Positions 18,072 to 27,306 are shown, counted from the first letter of the stretch. The stretch is DNA of 64,000 nt from an uncultured Tenacibaculum sp. (GCA_947501615.1 CANMWK010000004.1:1-64000); one strand, 5' to 3'. Notes: generated by a model not told the origin, from the sequence alone. Numbers and translations: made by a program.

Positions 18072-18105
18072 GTGTGGCGATTGGGAATTTCGCCACACTT
18101 TTACA
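18072..18105 (+). terminator. Terminator-like hairpin after the SPFH gene
   Basis: A perfect 9-bp stem GTGTGGCGA/TCGCCACAC with a 9-nt loop, followed by TTTTACATT. The T-run is short but the stem is GC-rich for this genome. Confidence 0.7.
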
Positions 18106-18117
18106 TTAATTTTTCAT

Positions 18118-18125
18118 TATATTTG
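18118..18125 (+). promoter_or_regulatory. -7 promoter element TATATTTG
   Basis: An exact TAnnTTTG match 16 nt before the TTG start of the 50-residue gene and after the SPFH hairpin. No good -33 element was identified. Confidence 0.5.
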
Positions 18126-18141
18126 ATTAAATTCAAGCACA

Positions 18142-18294
18142 TTGAAAAAACTACTTTTTAAAGTTTTAGCGCAATTGAACAAAACTGTTTTACCTTCTTT
18201 TACTAAAAAACAGTTGGATATTTCTAAAGCATCAAAATTTCAATTAGCTATAATTGGATGGAGAGCTTTTGTAACAAAAAATTCATTAGATTAA
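18142..18294 (+). CDS. Small basic protein of 50 residues
   Basis: This frame begins with TTG and encodes a protein opening KKLLFKVLAQLNKTVLPSF, then TKKQLDISKASKFQLAIIG and WRAFVTKNSLD. The residue choice (basic, ordered hydrophobic spacing, Trp/Phe near the end) looks like a real protein, and I recall similar roughly 50-residue flavobacterial proteins sometimes mislabelled SsrA-binding protein. It lacks the SmpB domain, so that label is not supported. No in-frame ATG precedes it before a stop at 18124-18126, so TTG is the likely start. It lies 14 bp before a DUF2007 gene. Function unknown. Confidence 0.65.
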   Translation: MKKLLFKVLAQLNKTVLPSFTKKQLDISKASKFQLAIIGWRAFVTKNSLD

Positions 18295-18308
18295 CTTAAA
18301 AAATAGAC

Positions 18309-18536
18309 ATGAGTGATTATATAAAATTTTTTTCTGGAACAACTATTATTACTAATAGGTTGGCTTTTATTCTGGATGAACTTGGAATTTCATCAATAAT
18401 CAAAGACAATAATGAATCAGGTAGATTAGCCGGTTTTGGTACTTTAGGTCAATCTGTTGATTTGTTCATTCGTGAAAAAGACACTAAAGAAGCAAATTTA
18501 GCCTTAGACAATTTTAAAAAAGAAATTGAGAAATAA
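18309..18536 (+). CDS. DUF2007 domain protein (putative signal-transducing)
   Basis: A 75-residue cytoplasmic protein matching the small DUF2007 family: KFFSGTTIITNRLAFILDELGISSIIKDNN, an R..G.GT.. loop and a C-terminal VDLFIREKDTKEANLALDNF helix. The family has a PII-like fold with no established reaction. It directly follows the 50-residue gene and precedes tRNA-Arg. No unusual features. Confidence 0.8.
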   Translation: MSDYIKFFSGTTIITNRLAFILDELGISSIIKDNNESGRLAGFGTLGQSVDLFIREKDTKEANLALDNFKKEIEK

Positions 18537-18559
18537 TTTTTAGATTTAAAAAAATCATA

Positions 18560-18567
18560 TATATTTG
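18560..18567 (+). promoter_or_regulatory. -7 promoter element of tRNA-Arg (TATATTTG)
   Basis: Exact TAnnTTTG match ending 13 nt before the mature 5' end of the tRNA, leaving a short leader for RNase P. Confidence 0.65.
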
Positions 18568-18580
18568 CATCCGCAAAAAA

Positions 18581-18654
18581 GGCCTCGTAGCATAACTGAA
18601 TAGTGCACTTGATTACGGCTCAAGAGGTTGCAGGTTTGAATCCTGCCGAGGTCA
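18581..18654 (+). tRNA. tRNA-Arg (anticodon ACG)
   Basis: A 74-nt cloverleaf: acceptor GGCCTCG pairs with CGAGGTC (one G-T), T arm GCAGG-TTTGAAT-CCTGC, anticodon stem CTTGA/TCAAG with loop TTACGGC, anticodon ACG at 18615-18617. A34 would be deaminated to inosine to read CGU/CGC/CGA. CCA is not encoded. It is a single gene with its own promoter and terminator and no integrase nearby. Confidence 0.95.
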
Positions 18655-18670
18655 CAAAGTACAAGCTATA

Positions 18671-18722
18671 ACGCAATGAATTAAGAGTATTAACATATTA
18701 TCTTACTACATTGCGTTTTTTT
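18671..18722 (+). terminator. Terminator after tRNA-Arg
   Basis: ACGCAATG (18671-18678) pairs with CATTGCGT (18709-18716), followed by a run of T, about 17 bp after the tRNA. The loop is long (30 nt). Confidence 0.65.
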
Positions 18723-18810
18723 CTTAAAAAAAATTATAATTTAGTACTACAGGAAAAGTTTTAACGTTCTTGTATGGTGAATCACATATAAAAAAGCCCC
18801 AATATAAAGT

Positions 18811-19716
18811 ATGAGTCCTAAAAACCGCATAAAACCAAATGGTTTTAAGTACCTTATAGCGACACTAGTAATTTTAATAGTTATTTATTCCTTTAAATTA
18901 AATAATGACTATAAGAAGCTAGAGGACGCTTTTTCTGAGCAAAAAATAGAACTTCAAGCTGAACTTGACGAAATAATTGATGATTATAAAAATATCAATG
19001 TAAAAAACAAAGATCTTTCTCAAAGACTTGTAAAAGAAATCAACAAAATAATTATCCTTAGAGATTCTATTAAAAATCTTAAAAAATCGAATTATAATCT
19101 TATTGTAAAGTATTCTAGAAAAATTGTCAAACTAGAAAGAGAGAATAGACGCTTATTCATTCAAGTAGATTCACTAAATAAGCAAAACTATGAGTTACTT
19201 CAAGAAAATATTGTTGTTAAAAATCAACTTGAAGAAAAAAATGCTTCTCAAAAAAACTTAAGCAAAAAAAATGAAACTCTTTTAAGAGAACAAAAAGAGT
19301 TAAAAGCAAAAGTAGATATCGCAGGAATCATTAAAGTAAAAAATATCAGTGCTTTTGCCATGAAAGAAAGAAGTAGTGGTAAACTCACAACTACATCTAG
19401 ATCTAGAAGAACAGATGCTTTTAAAATAAAATTCGATTTAGAACCGAATCCAGTAACGATACCCGGGAAAAAGGAAATATTAATCCAAATATTAGATGAA
19501 AATAAAAATGTCATTGCTGCCAAAGGAGATAAAAAAATAAAAAATGGTGAAACTGTAGTCTTTAGCGACAATATCTTTGCCAATTACGATAACAATCAAC
19601 TTGGTGTTGTTTCACTAATTTTAGTAAATAGAGGAGATATCACAAAAGGAATGCATACCATAAACACTTATGTTGATGGAATTTTTACTGGAAAAACACA
19701 AATTAAATTAAGATAA
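18811..19716 (+). CDS. Membrane-anchored coiled-coil protein of unknown function
   Basis: A 301-residue protein with one N-terminal transmembrane helix (about 13-29, YLIATLVILIVIYSF), a long heptad-like coiled coil rich in Lys, Glu, Asn and Leu (about 32-165), and a C-terminal beta-rich domain (about 168-301) starting KVKNISAFAMKERSSGK with repeated hydrophobic strands such as KEILIQILDENKNV. The architecture suggests a single-pass protein with an extracytoplasmic stalk and globular end. I do not recognise a named family. It ends before a 13-bp-stem terminator and appears to be transcribed alone. Confidence 0.75.
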   Translation: MSPKNRIKPNGFKYLIATLVILIVIYSFKLNNDYKKLEDAFSEQKIELQAELDEIIDDYKNINVKNKDLSQRLVKEINKIIILRDSIKNLKKSNYNLIVKYSRKIVKLERENRRLFIQVDSLNKQNYELLQENIVVKNQLEEKNASQKNLSKKNETLLREQKELKAKVDIAGIIKVKNISAFAMKERSSGKLTTTSRSRRTDAFKIKFDLEPNPVTIPGKKEILIQILDENKNVIAAKGDKKIKNGETVVFSDNIFANYDNNQLGVVSLILVNRGDITKGMHTINTYVDGIFTGKTQIKLR

Positions 19717-19740
19717 ACCTTAATTTTTGAAACAGTATTC

Positions 19741-19777
19741 AAAGTGAAGAATTTAAAATTCTTCACTTTTTTTTTTA
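19741..19777 (+). terminator. Intrinsic terminator after the coiled-coil gene
   Basis: A perfect 13-bp stem (AAAGTGAAGAATT/AATTCTTCACTTT) with a 3-nt loop, followed by a long T-run. Confidence 0.93.
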
Positions 19778-19784
19778 TATCGTA

Positions 19785-19813
19785 TTGATAATTCAAACCA
19801 TATTTTATTTTTG
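19785..19813 (+). promoter_or_regulatory. glyS promoter (TTG-N18-TATTTTTG), 4 nt before ATG
   Basis: TTG (19785-19787) and TATTTTTG (19806-19813) are 18 nt apart. The ATG of glyS follows the last G by four bases, so the expected transcription start is at or beside the start codon and the mRNA is probably leaderless. Confidence 0.75.
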
Positions 19814-19817
19814 CAGT

Positions 19818-21359
19818 ATGGCAAAACAAGAAGATCAATTTAAAAAGGTTATTTCTCACGCTAAAGAGTACGGTTATATATTTCAATCATCTGAAATTTA
19901 TGACGGTTTAAGCGCAGTGTATGATTATGCTCAAAATGGAGTAGAATTAAAGAAGAACATTAGAGAGTATTGGTGGAAGGCAATGGTTCAAATGAACGAA
20001 AATATAGTAGGAATTGACGCCTCTATATTAATGCATCCGACAACATGGAAAGCATCTGGTCACGTTGATGCTTTTAATGATCCTTTAATTGACAATAAAG
20101 ACTCTAAAAAAAGATATAGAGCAGATGTTTTAGTAGAAGATTACTGTGCTAAAATTGAAACTAAAATTGATAAAGAAGTTAAAAAAGCAGCTAAAAGATT
20201 TGGCGATAGTTTTGATAAAGATCAATTCTTAGCTACAAACAGCCGTGTTTTAGGATATCAAGAAAAGATCAACACTATCCTTTCTAGATTAGCAAAATCT
20301 TTAGAAAACGAAGATTTAGCAGACGTTAAAGCTTTAATTGAAGAACTAGAAATTGCAGATCCTTTAACAGGGTCTAAAAACTGGACGGATGTAAAGCAAT
20401 TTAACTTAATGTTTGGAACACAACTAGGAGCATCTGCTGATAGCTCAATGAAAGTTTATCTTAGACCAGAAACTGCTCAAGGAATATTTGTTAACTTCTT
20501 AAATGTTCAAAAAACAGGGAGAATGAAAATCCCTTTCGGAATTGCTCAGACAGGTAAGGCTTTTAGAAATGAAATCGTTGCTCGTCAATTCATTTTTAGA
20601 ATGCGTGAATTTGAACAAATGGAAATGCAGTTTTTTATTAAACCTGGAACACAACAAGAATGGTATAAACACTGGCGAGAAAAGCGTTTAAAGTGGCATT
20701 TATCTCTTGGAATGGGAGAAGATAATTATCGTTTTCATGACCATGAGAAATTGGCTCATTATGCTGATGCTGCAGCGGACATTGAATTTAAATTCCCATT
20801 TGGTTTTAAAGAATTAGAAGGAATTCACTCACGTACGGATTTTGATTTAAACCAACATGAAGAATTCTCTGGAAAAAAATTACAGTATTTCGATCATGAA
20901 GAAAATAAAAGCTATGTTCCTTACGTATTAGAAACATCTATTGGGTTAGATCGCATGTTTTTAGCTGTATTCTCTAATGCTTTACAGGAAGAAGAATTAG
21001 AAAATGGAACATCTAGAGTTGTTTTAAAACTACCTGCTGTTTTAGCTCCAACCAAAGCCGCTGTGCTTCCTTTAGTAAAGAAGGATGGATTACCTGAAAT
21101 CGCTCGTAAAATTATCGATGACCTAAAATGGGACTTCAATGTAGCTTATGATGAAAAAGATGCTGTAGGTAGACGATACAGAAGACAAGATGCTGCTGGT
21201 ACACCATTTTGTATTACGGTAGATCATGACACATTAGAGGACAATACAGTTACTATTCGTCATAGAGATACTATGGAACAAAAAAGAGTAAAAATAGACG
21301 ATTTAAGGGCTATAATCAAACAAGAGGTTGATGTACGCACATGGCTAATGAAAATGTAA
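19818..21359 (+). CDS. glyS: Glycyl-tRNA synthetase, dimeric class II type
   Basis: Charges tRNA-Gly. The 513-residue protein begins MAKQEDQFKKVISHAKEYGYIFQSSEIYDG and has the dimeric (alpha2) GlyRS signatures: PTTWKASGHVDAF, RPETAQGIFVNFLNV, IPFGIAQTGKAFRNEI, RMREFEQMEMQFF, the motif 3 region ETSIGLDRMFLA, and a C-terminal anticodon-binding domain ending RTWLMKM. The ATG at 19818 is chosen because the upstream in-frame TTG is the -33 promoter element. A convincing terminator follows. Confidence 0.97.
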   Translation: MAKQEDQFKKVISHAKEYGYIFQSSEIYDGLSAVYDYAQNGVELKKNIREYWWKAMVQMNENIVGIDASILMHPTTWKASGHVDAFNDPLIDNKDSKKRYRADVLVEDYCAKIETKIDKEVKKAAKRFGDSFDKDQFLATNSRVLGYQEKINTILSRLAKSLENEDLADVKALIEELEIADPLTGSKNWTDVKQFNLMFGTQLGASADSSMKVYLRPETAQGIFVNFLNVQKTGRMKIPFGIAQTGKAFRNEIVARQFIFRMREFEQMEMQFFIKPGTQQEWYKHWREKRLKWHLSLGMGEDNYRFHDHEKLAHYADAAADIEFKFPFGFKELEGIHSRTDFDLNQHEEFSGKKLQYFDHEENKSYVPYVLETSIGLDRMFLAVFSNALQEEELENGTSRVVLKLPAVLAPTKAAVLPLVKKDGLPEIARKIIDDLKWDFNVAYDEKDAVGRRYRRQDAAGTPFCITVDHDTLEDNTVTIRHRDTMEQKRVKIDDLRAIIKQEVDVRTWLMKM

Positions 21360-21383
21360 GAAATAGTCCTAAAAAATAATTTT

Positions 21384-21418
21384 AAACCTACTAATACTTT
21401 TAATTAGTAGGTTTTTAT
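21384..21418 (+). terminator. glyS terminator
   Basis: AAACCTACTAAT and ATTAGTAGGTTT form a 12-bp stem followed by TTATTTTT. Confidence 0.9.
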
Positions 21419-21444
21419 TTTTGTAATTCTAAAATCAAACTGAA

Positions 21445-21675
21445 ATGAAAAAAATCATTATAGTACTTTTTATCATTTTTATACTATGGATGATAACTGC
21501 AATTTATCTTTTAAATATAAATCATGAAAAGGCAAAAATAGTAATGGGACTAGCAGTGATGTTTATGTCGTTTATTTTAATGCCACTTTTTATTTATGAT
21601 CGTTATAAAGATGGTAAGTACAAAAAATATATAATAGACAATACTCAAAAAGATTCGGGCATAAAAAAAGGTTGA
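21445..21675 (+). CDS. Small two-helix membrane protein, unknown
   Basis: A 76-residue protein with two transmembrane helices (about 4-24 and 31-50) and a basic cytoplasmic tail (YDRYKDGKYKKYIIDN). No family is recognised. It lies between the glyS terminator and a second bidirectional terminator that overlaps its stop codon, so it is a one-gene unit. The ordered length, start and terminator support it being real. Confidence 0.65.
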   Translation: MKKIIIVLFIIFILWMITAIYLLNINHEKAKIVMGLAVMFMSFILMPLFIYDRYKDGKYKKYIIDNTQKDSGIKKG

Positions 21676-21697
21676 GAAAACTCTCAACCTTTTTTTA
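21663..21697. terminator. Bidirectional terminator
   Basis: Long A-tract, GGTTGAGA, loop AAAC, TCTCAACC and a long T-tract. It serves the 76-residue gene on plus (overlapping its stop) and the SGNH lipoprotein gene on minus. Confidence 0.93.
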
Positions 21698-21711
21698 TTA
21701 TGATATACGAT

Positions 21712-23391
21712 TTACCTCAATGAAGGTGAATAGTTTGTTGGATAATCATCCGCTTTTGCTAAACCATCCGTAGCCATTGAAAAATTACTTCCGTATTTTG
21801 CATCAATCGCTTCTAAGAATTTGTTAGCCATTAGTGCATAACCTCTAGAAGTTAGGTGAACACCATCTAAACTAACTAATCCTCCAGTAACTAAATCGGT
21901 AGTCAATACATATTGATCAAACTGTAAACCACCAGTAGCTCCTTCTTGTAAAACTTTATTAAAATCAACAAAAGCCAAATCATTACTATCTGCTAATGCT
22001 TTTATTGTTGTATTGTAAGCATCTGTAGCCGTTCTAATTTCAGCCTGCTCTTGAGGAGTTAACACCCATTTATCTTCTAAAGGTAAAGTAATACCTTCAG
22101 CAGAAAATTGCCCAGCTAAAGTTGCTGGTAATAAACCTCCACTTTGAGCTATTAAAGCTGCTGCTTTATCATTATTTACTGTTCCAATAACACTACTACT
22201 CGGTAATACAAATAAATCGTTTGATGTAGCTGATCTTGCTTTACCATATTGTTGCCCCAATAATTGAGCTACTAATGGTGCCGCAGCTGCTGGTAAACCT
22301 AAAGATTCTACAAAAGGAACAAAAGTAGGACTAGCTCCTAAAGTGTTTGTAATAGCCATTGATAAATCTGTCGCATCTTCATCTAAAATAACAAGAGCGT
22401 TAGTACCATTAGGAGAAAATACAATTGATCTTTCAGGTTCACCTGCACCTGCATAAATTTGATTAATTGCTCCATAAACATTGTTCAATAATGGAATTTG
22501 CGCTGCTAACTGAGCACCAGCATCAGTACTTGCAGTTGGATCTAACGGATTATAAGGCACTGTTGTAAAATGAGCCAACGTAGTTATATATGGTAAGTTA
22601 CCAACTACACCCTTAGCACCATTTGCTGTTAATCCTGCAATCATGTTACTCATTATATTGGCAAACACATTTGTATCAGTTATATCTGCACTTCCATAAG
22701 TAGAAGGATCTAAATTTCCTTCTTGGCTTACTCCTGTTCCTCCTGCTAATGCATATCCTAAAACATCGTTTCCTCCTATTTCAGATAATGAGAAAAATGA
22801 AGATTGTTTAGCAACAGCATCACCTAAAACAGTAGCTGTTGGTGCTGAAGAAAACCTAGCAAAATATGGATTTGCTAATCTTAATGGAACTGCACTAAGG
22901 TCTCCATAACCAGGTGCTACAAAATGAAAACTTTTTGCACCAGGTATCCCATAGTTATCAACATCTCCAGCGAATCTAGCAGTTACCTCTGTAGTAGGTA
23001 CAGCACCTAAAACAGCAAGTGAATTTGGACCACTTCCATCAAAAAATAATCTTGGCCCCTGAATTAGATTACCTCCAAACAATAAACCTCCAACATTATC
23101 ATTCATTAAAGGTGAAGAAAAATCCCCTCCACCAGCTAATGCGAATTTTTTAGATAAAATATTAGGAAAAGAATTTTCCTGAGCAGCGATAAAAAGTGCA
23201 TTATCAGTAAAACCAGCAGTAAAAGAAGCTCCTACAGCTACATAACTAGACAAATCTAAACCATTTGCATTTAAAGGAACCATTTCAACCTCTGGCTCTA
23301 AAATTGGCTCCAAATCATTATTCACATCACATGCAGTTAACCCTAATAAAACAAGAGGTAACCAGCTATATTTAAATTTCATTCTGTTCAT
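21712..23391 (-). CDS. SGNH/GDSL hydrolase lipoprotein
   Basis: A 559-residue exported lipoprotein: signal with lipobox LTAC (Cys21), then SGNH blocks: Ser57 in VAVGASFTAGF (block I), GGND in SEIGGNDVLGY (block III), and DxxH in SLDGVHLTSRGYALMANKF near the C-terminus (block V). It should be an esterase or lipase acting outside the cytoplasm, with a large middle insertion rich in Ala/Gly. It starts 4 bp after the TonB receptor gene on the same strand, so the two form a receptor-hydrolase pair, by analogy for uptake of a lipid or ester substrate (inference). Confidence 0.88.
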   Translation of the reverse strand: MNRMKFKYSWLPLVLLGLTACDVNNDLEPILEPEVEMVPLNANGLDLSSYVAVGASFTAGFTDNALFIAAQENSFPNILSKKFALAGGGDFSSPLMNDNVGGLLFGGNLIQGPRLFFDGSGPNSLAVLGAVPTTEVTARFAGDVDNYGIPGAKSFHFVAPGYGDLSAVPLRLANPYFARFSSAPTATVLGDAVAKQSSFFSLSEIGGNDVLGYALAGGTGVSQEGNLDPSTYGSADITDTNVFANIMSNMIAGLTANGAKGVVGNLPYITTLAHFTTVPYNPLDPTASTDAGAQLAAQIPLLNNVYGAINQIYAGAGEPERSIVFSPNGTNALVILDEDATDLSMAITNTLGASPTFVPFVESLGLPAAAAPLVAQLLGQQYGKARSATSNDLFVLPSSSVIGTVNNDKAAALIAQSGGLLPATLAGQFSAEGITLPLEDKWVLTPQEQAEIRTATDAYNTTIKALADSNDLAFVDFNKVLQEGATGGLQFDQYVLTTDLVTGGLVSLDGVHLTSRGYALMANKFLEAIDAKYGSNFSMATDGLAKADDYPTNYSPSLR

Positions 23392-23395
23392 TTTT

Positions 23396-26182
23396 TTAAT
23401 TATTAATTGTCCATGAGATAAAATACTGAGAACCTATAGCTCCTACACCAGGAGCACTTAAATACTCTTTACCTGTTAAGTTTGCTCCTCCTACTTTAAT
23501 TACAGATTTAATTGAAGGAATTCTATAGTTCACCTGAGCATCTAATACCGTACGAGAATCTATTACAGCATCATGGAATGTAGACTCCCAAAAATATTCA
23601 TCTTGCCATCTTACATTTACATTAAAACCAAAGTTTTCAAATAAATTAGTGTGTCCAATTTGAAATTTAACTTTGTGTTCTGGTGTATTAAACCCAGCTT
23701 CAAAATCAGGATCAGTTGATTGATCAAAGTCAAATCTAGATAACGTATAGTTTAACCCAACACTAAATCCATTAAATACTTTTGTATTTAAACCAATAGT
23801 AGCACCGTATGAGCTAATATCAGAATCGGTATTTGTATATGTGTTGAATATTGTAGTATCTCCATTTGCTAAAGCTACTAAAGCAACAGGAACAGGAACT
23901 CCACCTGGCCCAATAGTAGTATCAGATAAATCTGCATTACCATACAATGGTGCTACTACATTTTCATTTGCAATAAAGTCTTCATATTCGTTATAATATA
24001 CACTTAAATCTACACTCAATTTATTATCTCCAGTTGGTATCGCTGCACGATAACCTACTTCATAAGCCGTTACTTTTTCTGGTTTAACTAAATCTACACT
24101 AGCTTTTACAGGAGCTGCGATTTCTCCTCTAGCAAAAGCTTGTACAGAATTTGCAGAAAAAGAGTTCTCATAACCATCTCTACCTGTAAGCGTAACAGTA
24201 GATCCACCAGCTAACAATTGTCCAGATGCAGAGTTAATATCAATAGGTCTTGTTACATATCTATCTAAATTATCTGGAGCTGAACCTACCAAGAAAGCTC
24301 TACCTATGTCTAGTCCTATATATTGATCTTGAGTTGTTGGATTTCTAAAACCTGTTTGAAAAGAAGCTCTAAAGTTGTGATTTTTATTTTCACCAGCAGC
24401 ATAAGCTACAGAGATTCTAGGAGAGAAATTCCCATCAAAATTTTGAGCTTTATCATATCTAATAGATCCAGTTAATTTTAATCTATCATCTAATAATTTT
24501 CTTTGAATTTGTGTATATAAACCAAATTCGTCATAAGTAATTGGTCCATCAAAATCAGTATAAATTGTTCCTTTTGAATTTAACAAATACTCTCTGTAAG
24601 AACCTCCTACTTGAACCTCAGCAAAATCTATATATTCTTTTAAGTTAAGATTAGCATCTACGTGACGAATTTGAGATTGATCTTGAAATTTAGAACCTGT
24701 TGATAAATCTGGATCAGCAATAACTTGCGCTAAAGCTCTATTAAAATCTGCCGTCCCAGGAATAAGTCTATCTCTATCAGCAAAAGCCCTTGCTGTTTGA
24801 TGATTAGAAGCAGTTACACCAGGAATAGCACCTAAATATGCAGCAGCATATTCTCCAAACCAAGCTCTATCAGATTTTCTCGATCTATTAATATTAATTG
24901 CTGTAAATCTTGTATCATAAGAATCTCCAGCATCTTCAGCAGTTAAATAACCCCTTACAAAGAAATATTTACCTCTAAACTCTAATTTATGTTGCTCCAT
25001 AAAGAAGTTCTTTATGTAATAACGGTTTGCTCCTTGATAAATAGTATTACCTCTACCATATTTAGAATTCCATATGATTTCTAGACGATCATTACCTAGC
25101 GGTCTGTAATGTAAAGATGCTCCAAACTTCATACTTCTAGCATCATAATCCATTAATTCAGCTTCAGCATAACCTGTTCTACTTACATTTCCAATTGCAC
25201 CTCCAAGGTTCGTAGCAACTTCATCACCATATACATTTAATCCATCATAATTAGGATCTGAATTTCTATCTCCGAAAGTATACTCACCATTTAAAGTACT
25301 ACGTTCATCTGTTGCAAACCATTCAGTTCCTTTTAAATAAGAGAAAGTTGCTTTCGCTGCAAAATAATCACTAAATGTGTGAGCCATTCTCATACTAGCA
25401 TCATAAAACATATTATCACCAGCAGCTTGTTGGCTTGTAAATCCTGTTTTCGCAACAACACTAATCCCTGTATCATCAAAAGGACTCTTACTTGTCATGA
25501 ACATAATTCCATTAAAAGCATTAGCTCCATATAAAGCAGAAGAAGCTCCAGGTAATAATTCAACACTTTTTACATCCAATTCAGATAAACCTAATAAATT
25601 ACCTAAGGCAAAGTTTAATGCTGGAGAAGAGTTATCCATACCATCAACCAATTGCATGAATCGTGTATTAGCAAAAGTTGCGAATCCTCTAGTGTTTACA
25701 GACTTAAATGTTAAACTATTTGTATTAACATCAACTCCTTTTAAGTTTTCTAAACCATCATAAAAAGAAGGTGAAGATGTATTCTTAATCGCTCTAGAAT
25801 CAAATCGTTCAACGGTAACTGGCGACTCCATGATTCTTTCAGGTGTTCTTGATGCAGAAACAACTACTTCATCTAAAGAGGTAGCATTTTCTTTTAAAGC
25901 AACAGTAACTACTTGATTGTTTTTAGTGATTTCTACTTTTTGTGTTTGGTACCCTAAAGAAGAAATTTCTATTGTAAAAGGTGGCTTATCTGTTACTACT
26001 AAAGTAAATTTCCCGTCAAAATCAGTTGTAGTACCAACTGCTTTCCTAGAAATTTTGATATCGGCACCCGGTAAGGGTCCACCAAGAGATGCATCATTTA
26101 CCGTACCAGAAATGGTGGTTTGTGCAATCATTAATGAACTGCTCAGTAGCAAAAAGGCAGCTAATAATAATTTTTTCATCAT
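23396..26182 (-). CDS. TonB-dependent outer membrane receptor with carboxypeptidase-like domain
   Basis: A 928-residue outer membrane receptor: signal peptide 1-20, a carboxypeptidase regulatory-like domain (about 22-105; ISGTVNDASLGGPLPGADIKI, FDGKFTL), TonB box region SLDEVVVSASRTPERIMESP, plug domain with GVDVNTNSLTFKSVNTRGF and LLPGASSALYGANAFNGIM, then a 22-strand-type barrel ending in YFISWTINN. It belongs to the non-SusC group of receptors since no SusD is adjacent. The neighbour is an SGNH lipoprotein. Confidence 0.93.
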   Translation of the reverse strand: MMKKLLLAAFLLLSSSLMIAQTTISGTVNDASLGGPLPGADIKISRKAVGTTTDFDGKFTLVVTDKPPFTIEISSLGYQTQKVEITKNNQVVTVALKENATSLDEVVVSASRTPERIMESPVTVERFDSRAIKNTSSPSFYDGLENLKGVDVNTNSLTFKSVNTRGFATFANTRFMQLVDGMDNSSPALNFALGNLLGLSELDVKSVELLPGASSALYGANAFNGIMFMTSKSPFDDTGISVVAKTGFTSQQAAGDNMFYDASMRMAHTFSDYFAAKATFSYLKGTEWFATDERSTLNGEYTFGDRNSDPNYDGLNVYGDEVATNLGGAIGNVSRTGYAEAELMDYDARSMKFGASLHYRPLGNDRLEIIWNSKYGRGNTIYQGANRYYIKNFFMEQHKLEFRGKYFFVRGYLTAEDAGDSYDTRFTAININRSRKSDRAWFGEYAAAYLGAIPGVTASNHQTARAFADRDRLIPGTADFNRALAQVIADPDLSTGSKFQDQSQIRHVDANLNLKEYIDFAEVQVGGSYREYLLNSKGTIYTDFDGPITYDEFGLYTQIQRKLLDDRLKLTGSIRYDKAQNFDGNFSPRISVAYAAGENKNHNFRASFQTGFRNPTTQDQYIGLDIGRAFLVGSAPDNLDRYVTRPIDINSASGQLLAGGSTVTLTGRDGYENSFSANSVQAFARGEIAAPVKASVDLVKPEKVTAYEVGYRAAIPTGDNKLSVDLSVYYNEYEDFIANENVVAPLYGNADLSDTTIGPGGVPVPVALVALANGDTTIFNTYTNTDSDISSYGATIGLNTKVFNGFSVGLNYTLSRFDFDQSTDPDFEAGFNTPEHKVKFQIGHTNLFENFGFNVNVRWQDEYFWESTFHDAVIDSRTVLDAQVNYRIPSIKSVIKVGGANLTGKEYLSAPGVGAIGSQYFISWTINN

Positions 26183-26338
26183 AATGTAATTAATTTGTTA
26201 ACTATATCGCAAAATACAATTTTTTTTCATTCCTAAAATATTTTGACACTTTTTATTACTATTTAATCAATAAGTAGGCGTTTTTTTTAGCATTTTGATA
26301 TTTTATTGTTAGTTATTCTTTCTTGAACTTTTTACTTG

Positions 26339-26346
26339 TAAATTTG
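26339..26346 (+). promoter_or_regulatory. -7 promoter element TAAATTTG upstream of ribF
   Basis: Exact TAnnTTTG match 20 nt before the TTG start of ribF. The -33 element is weak or badly spaced. Confidence 0.5.
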
Positions 26347-26366
26347 CATAAACTATATTTTAACAT

Positions 26367-27299
26367 TTGGAAACCGTTTACGCTATTTCAGATTTTACCC
26401 CAACACAAGAAACTTATGTTACTATTGGGACATTTGATGGAGTTCATATTGGACATCAAAAGATACTAAAAAAATTAGTAGCTGAAGCTAAAAGTGATGG
26501 AAAAAAATCTGTATTACTAACTTTCTTTCCGCATCCAAGAATGGTGCTTCAAAAAGAAGCTTCAGTTAAACTAATAAATACGATTAAGGAACGCATACAA
26601 CTGTTACAGGACATTGGGTTAGATTATTTGATTATTCACCCGTTCAGTAAAGAATTTTCTAGGCTTACTGCTTTAGATTTTGTTAGGAATATTTTAGTTA
26701 ACCAATTAAAAACTTCTAAATTAATTATTGGTTACGATCATCATTTTGGAAAAAATAGAGAAGGAAATATTGAACAACTTACCGAGTTTTCTCACATCTA
26801 TAATTTTAAAGTAGAAGAAATACCTGCACAAGATATTGATAGTGTTGCTGTAAGTTCTACAAAAGTTAGAAATGCATTAAAACAAGGAAACTTAAAAACA
26901 GTTACTAATTATTTAGGGTATCATTTTTCGTTGAAAGGCAAAGTAGTTACTGGCAATAACTTAGGAAACAAAATAGGTTATCCAACTGCAAATATTACTA
27001 TTGAAGAGGATTATAAATTGATTCCAAAACCTGGTGTTTACTTAGTAAAATCGCTACTAGATGATAAATTACATTACGGGATGATGAATATTGGAAACAG
27101 ACCTACTGTAGATGGAAAACACCAAACTATAGAAATTCACTTTTTCAATTATTCTGGAAATCTTTACAACATAGAGTTAAGCGCACAACTTATTTACTTT
27201 ATCAGAGAAGAGCAAAAATTTGATTCTATTGAGGCTTTACAAAAACAATTACAACTTGATGAAAAGTTCTGCTTAGATTACATCCATAATAATCTGTAA
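26367..27299 (+). CDS. ribF: Bifunctional riboflavin kinase / FAD synthetase
   Basis: RibF phosphorylates riboflavin to FMN and adenylates FMN to FAD. The N-terminal nucleotidyltransferase half has GTFDGVHIGHQKI (about 22-34), SSTKVRNAL and YDHHFGKNREG; the C-terminal kinase half has GNNLGNKIGYPTANI, GVYLV, MMNIGNRPT and EIHFFN. The 310-residue length is normal. The start is a TTG (26367); there is no better-placed ATG, and homologues begin with a similar short N-terminus. It precedes serS, which has its own promoter. Confidence 0.95.
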   Translation: METVYAISDFTPTQETYVTIGTFDGVHIGHQKILKKLVAEAKSDGKKSVLLTFFPHPRMVLQKEASVKLINTIKERIQLLQDIGLDYLIIHPFSKEFSRLTALDFVRNILVNQLKTSKLIIGYDHHFGKNREGNIEQLTEFSHIYNFKVEEIPAQDIDSVAVSSTKVRNALKQGNLKTVTNYLGYHFSLKGKVVTGNNLGNKIGYPTANITIEEDYKLIPKPGVYLVKSLLDDKLHYGMMNIGNRPTVDGKHQTIEIHFFNYSGNLYNIELSAQLIYFIREEQKFDSIEALQKQLQLDEKFCLDYIHNNL

Positions 27300-27306
27300 G
27301 TATCGA

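Noticed and set aside
18581..18654. tRNA-Arg as attachment site of an integrated element
   Set aside because: No integrase, no duplicated tRNA 3' end and no change of gene content was found around it.
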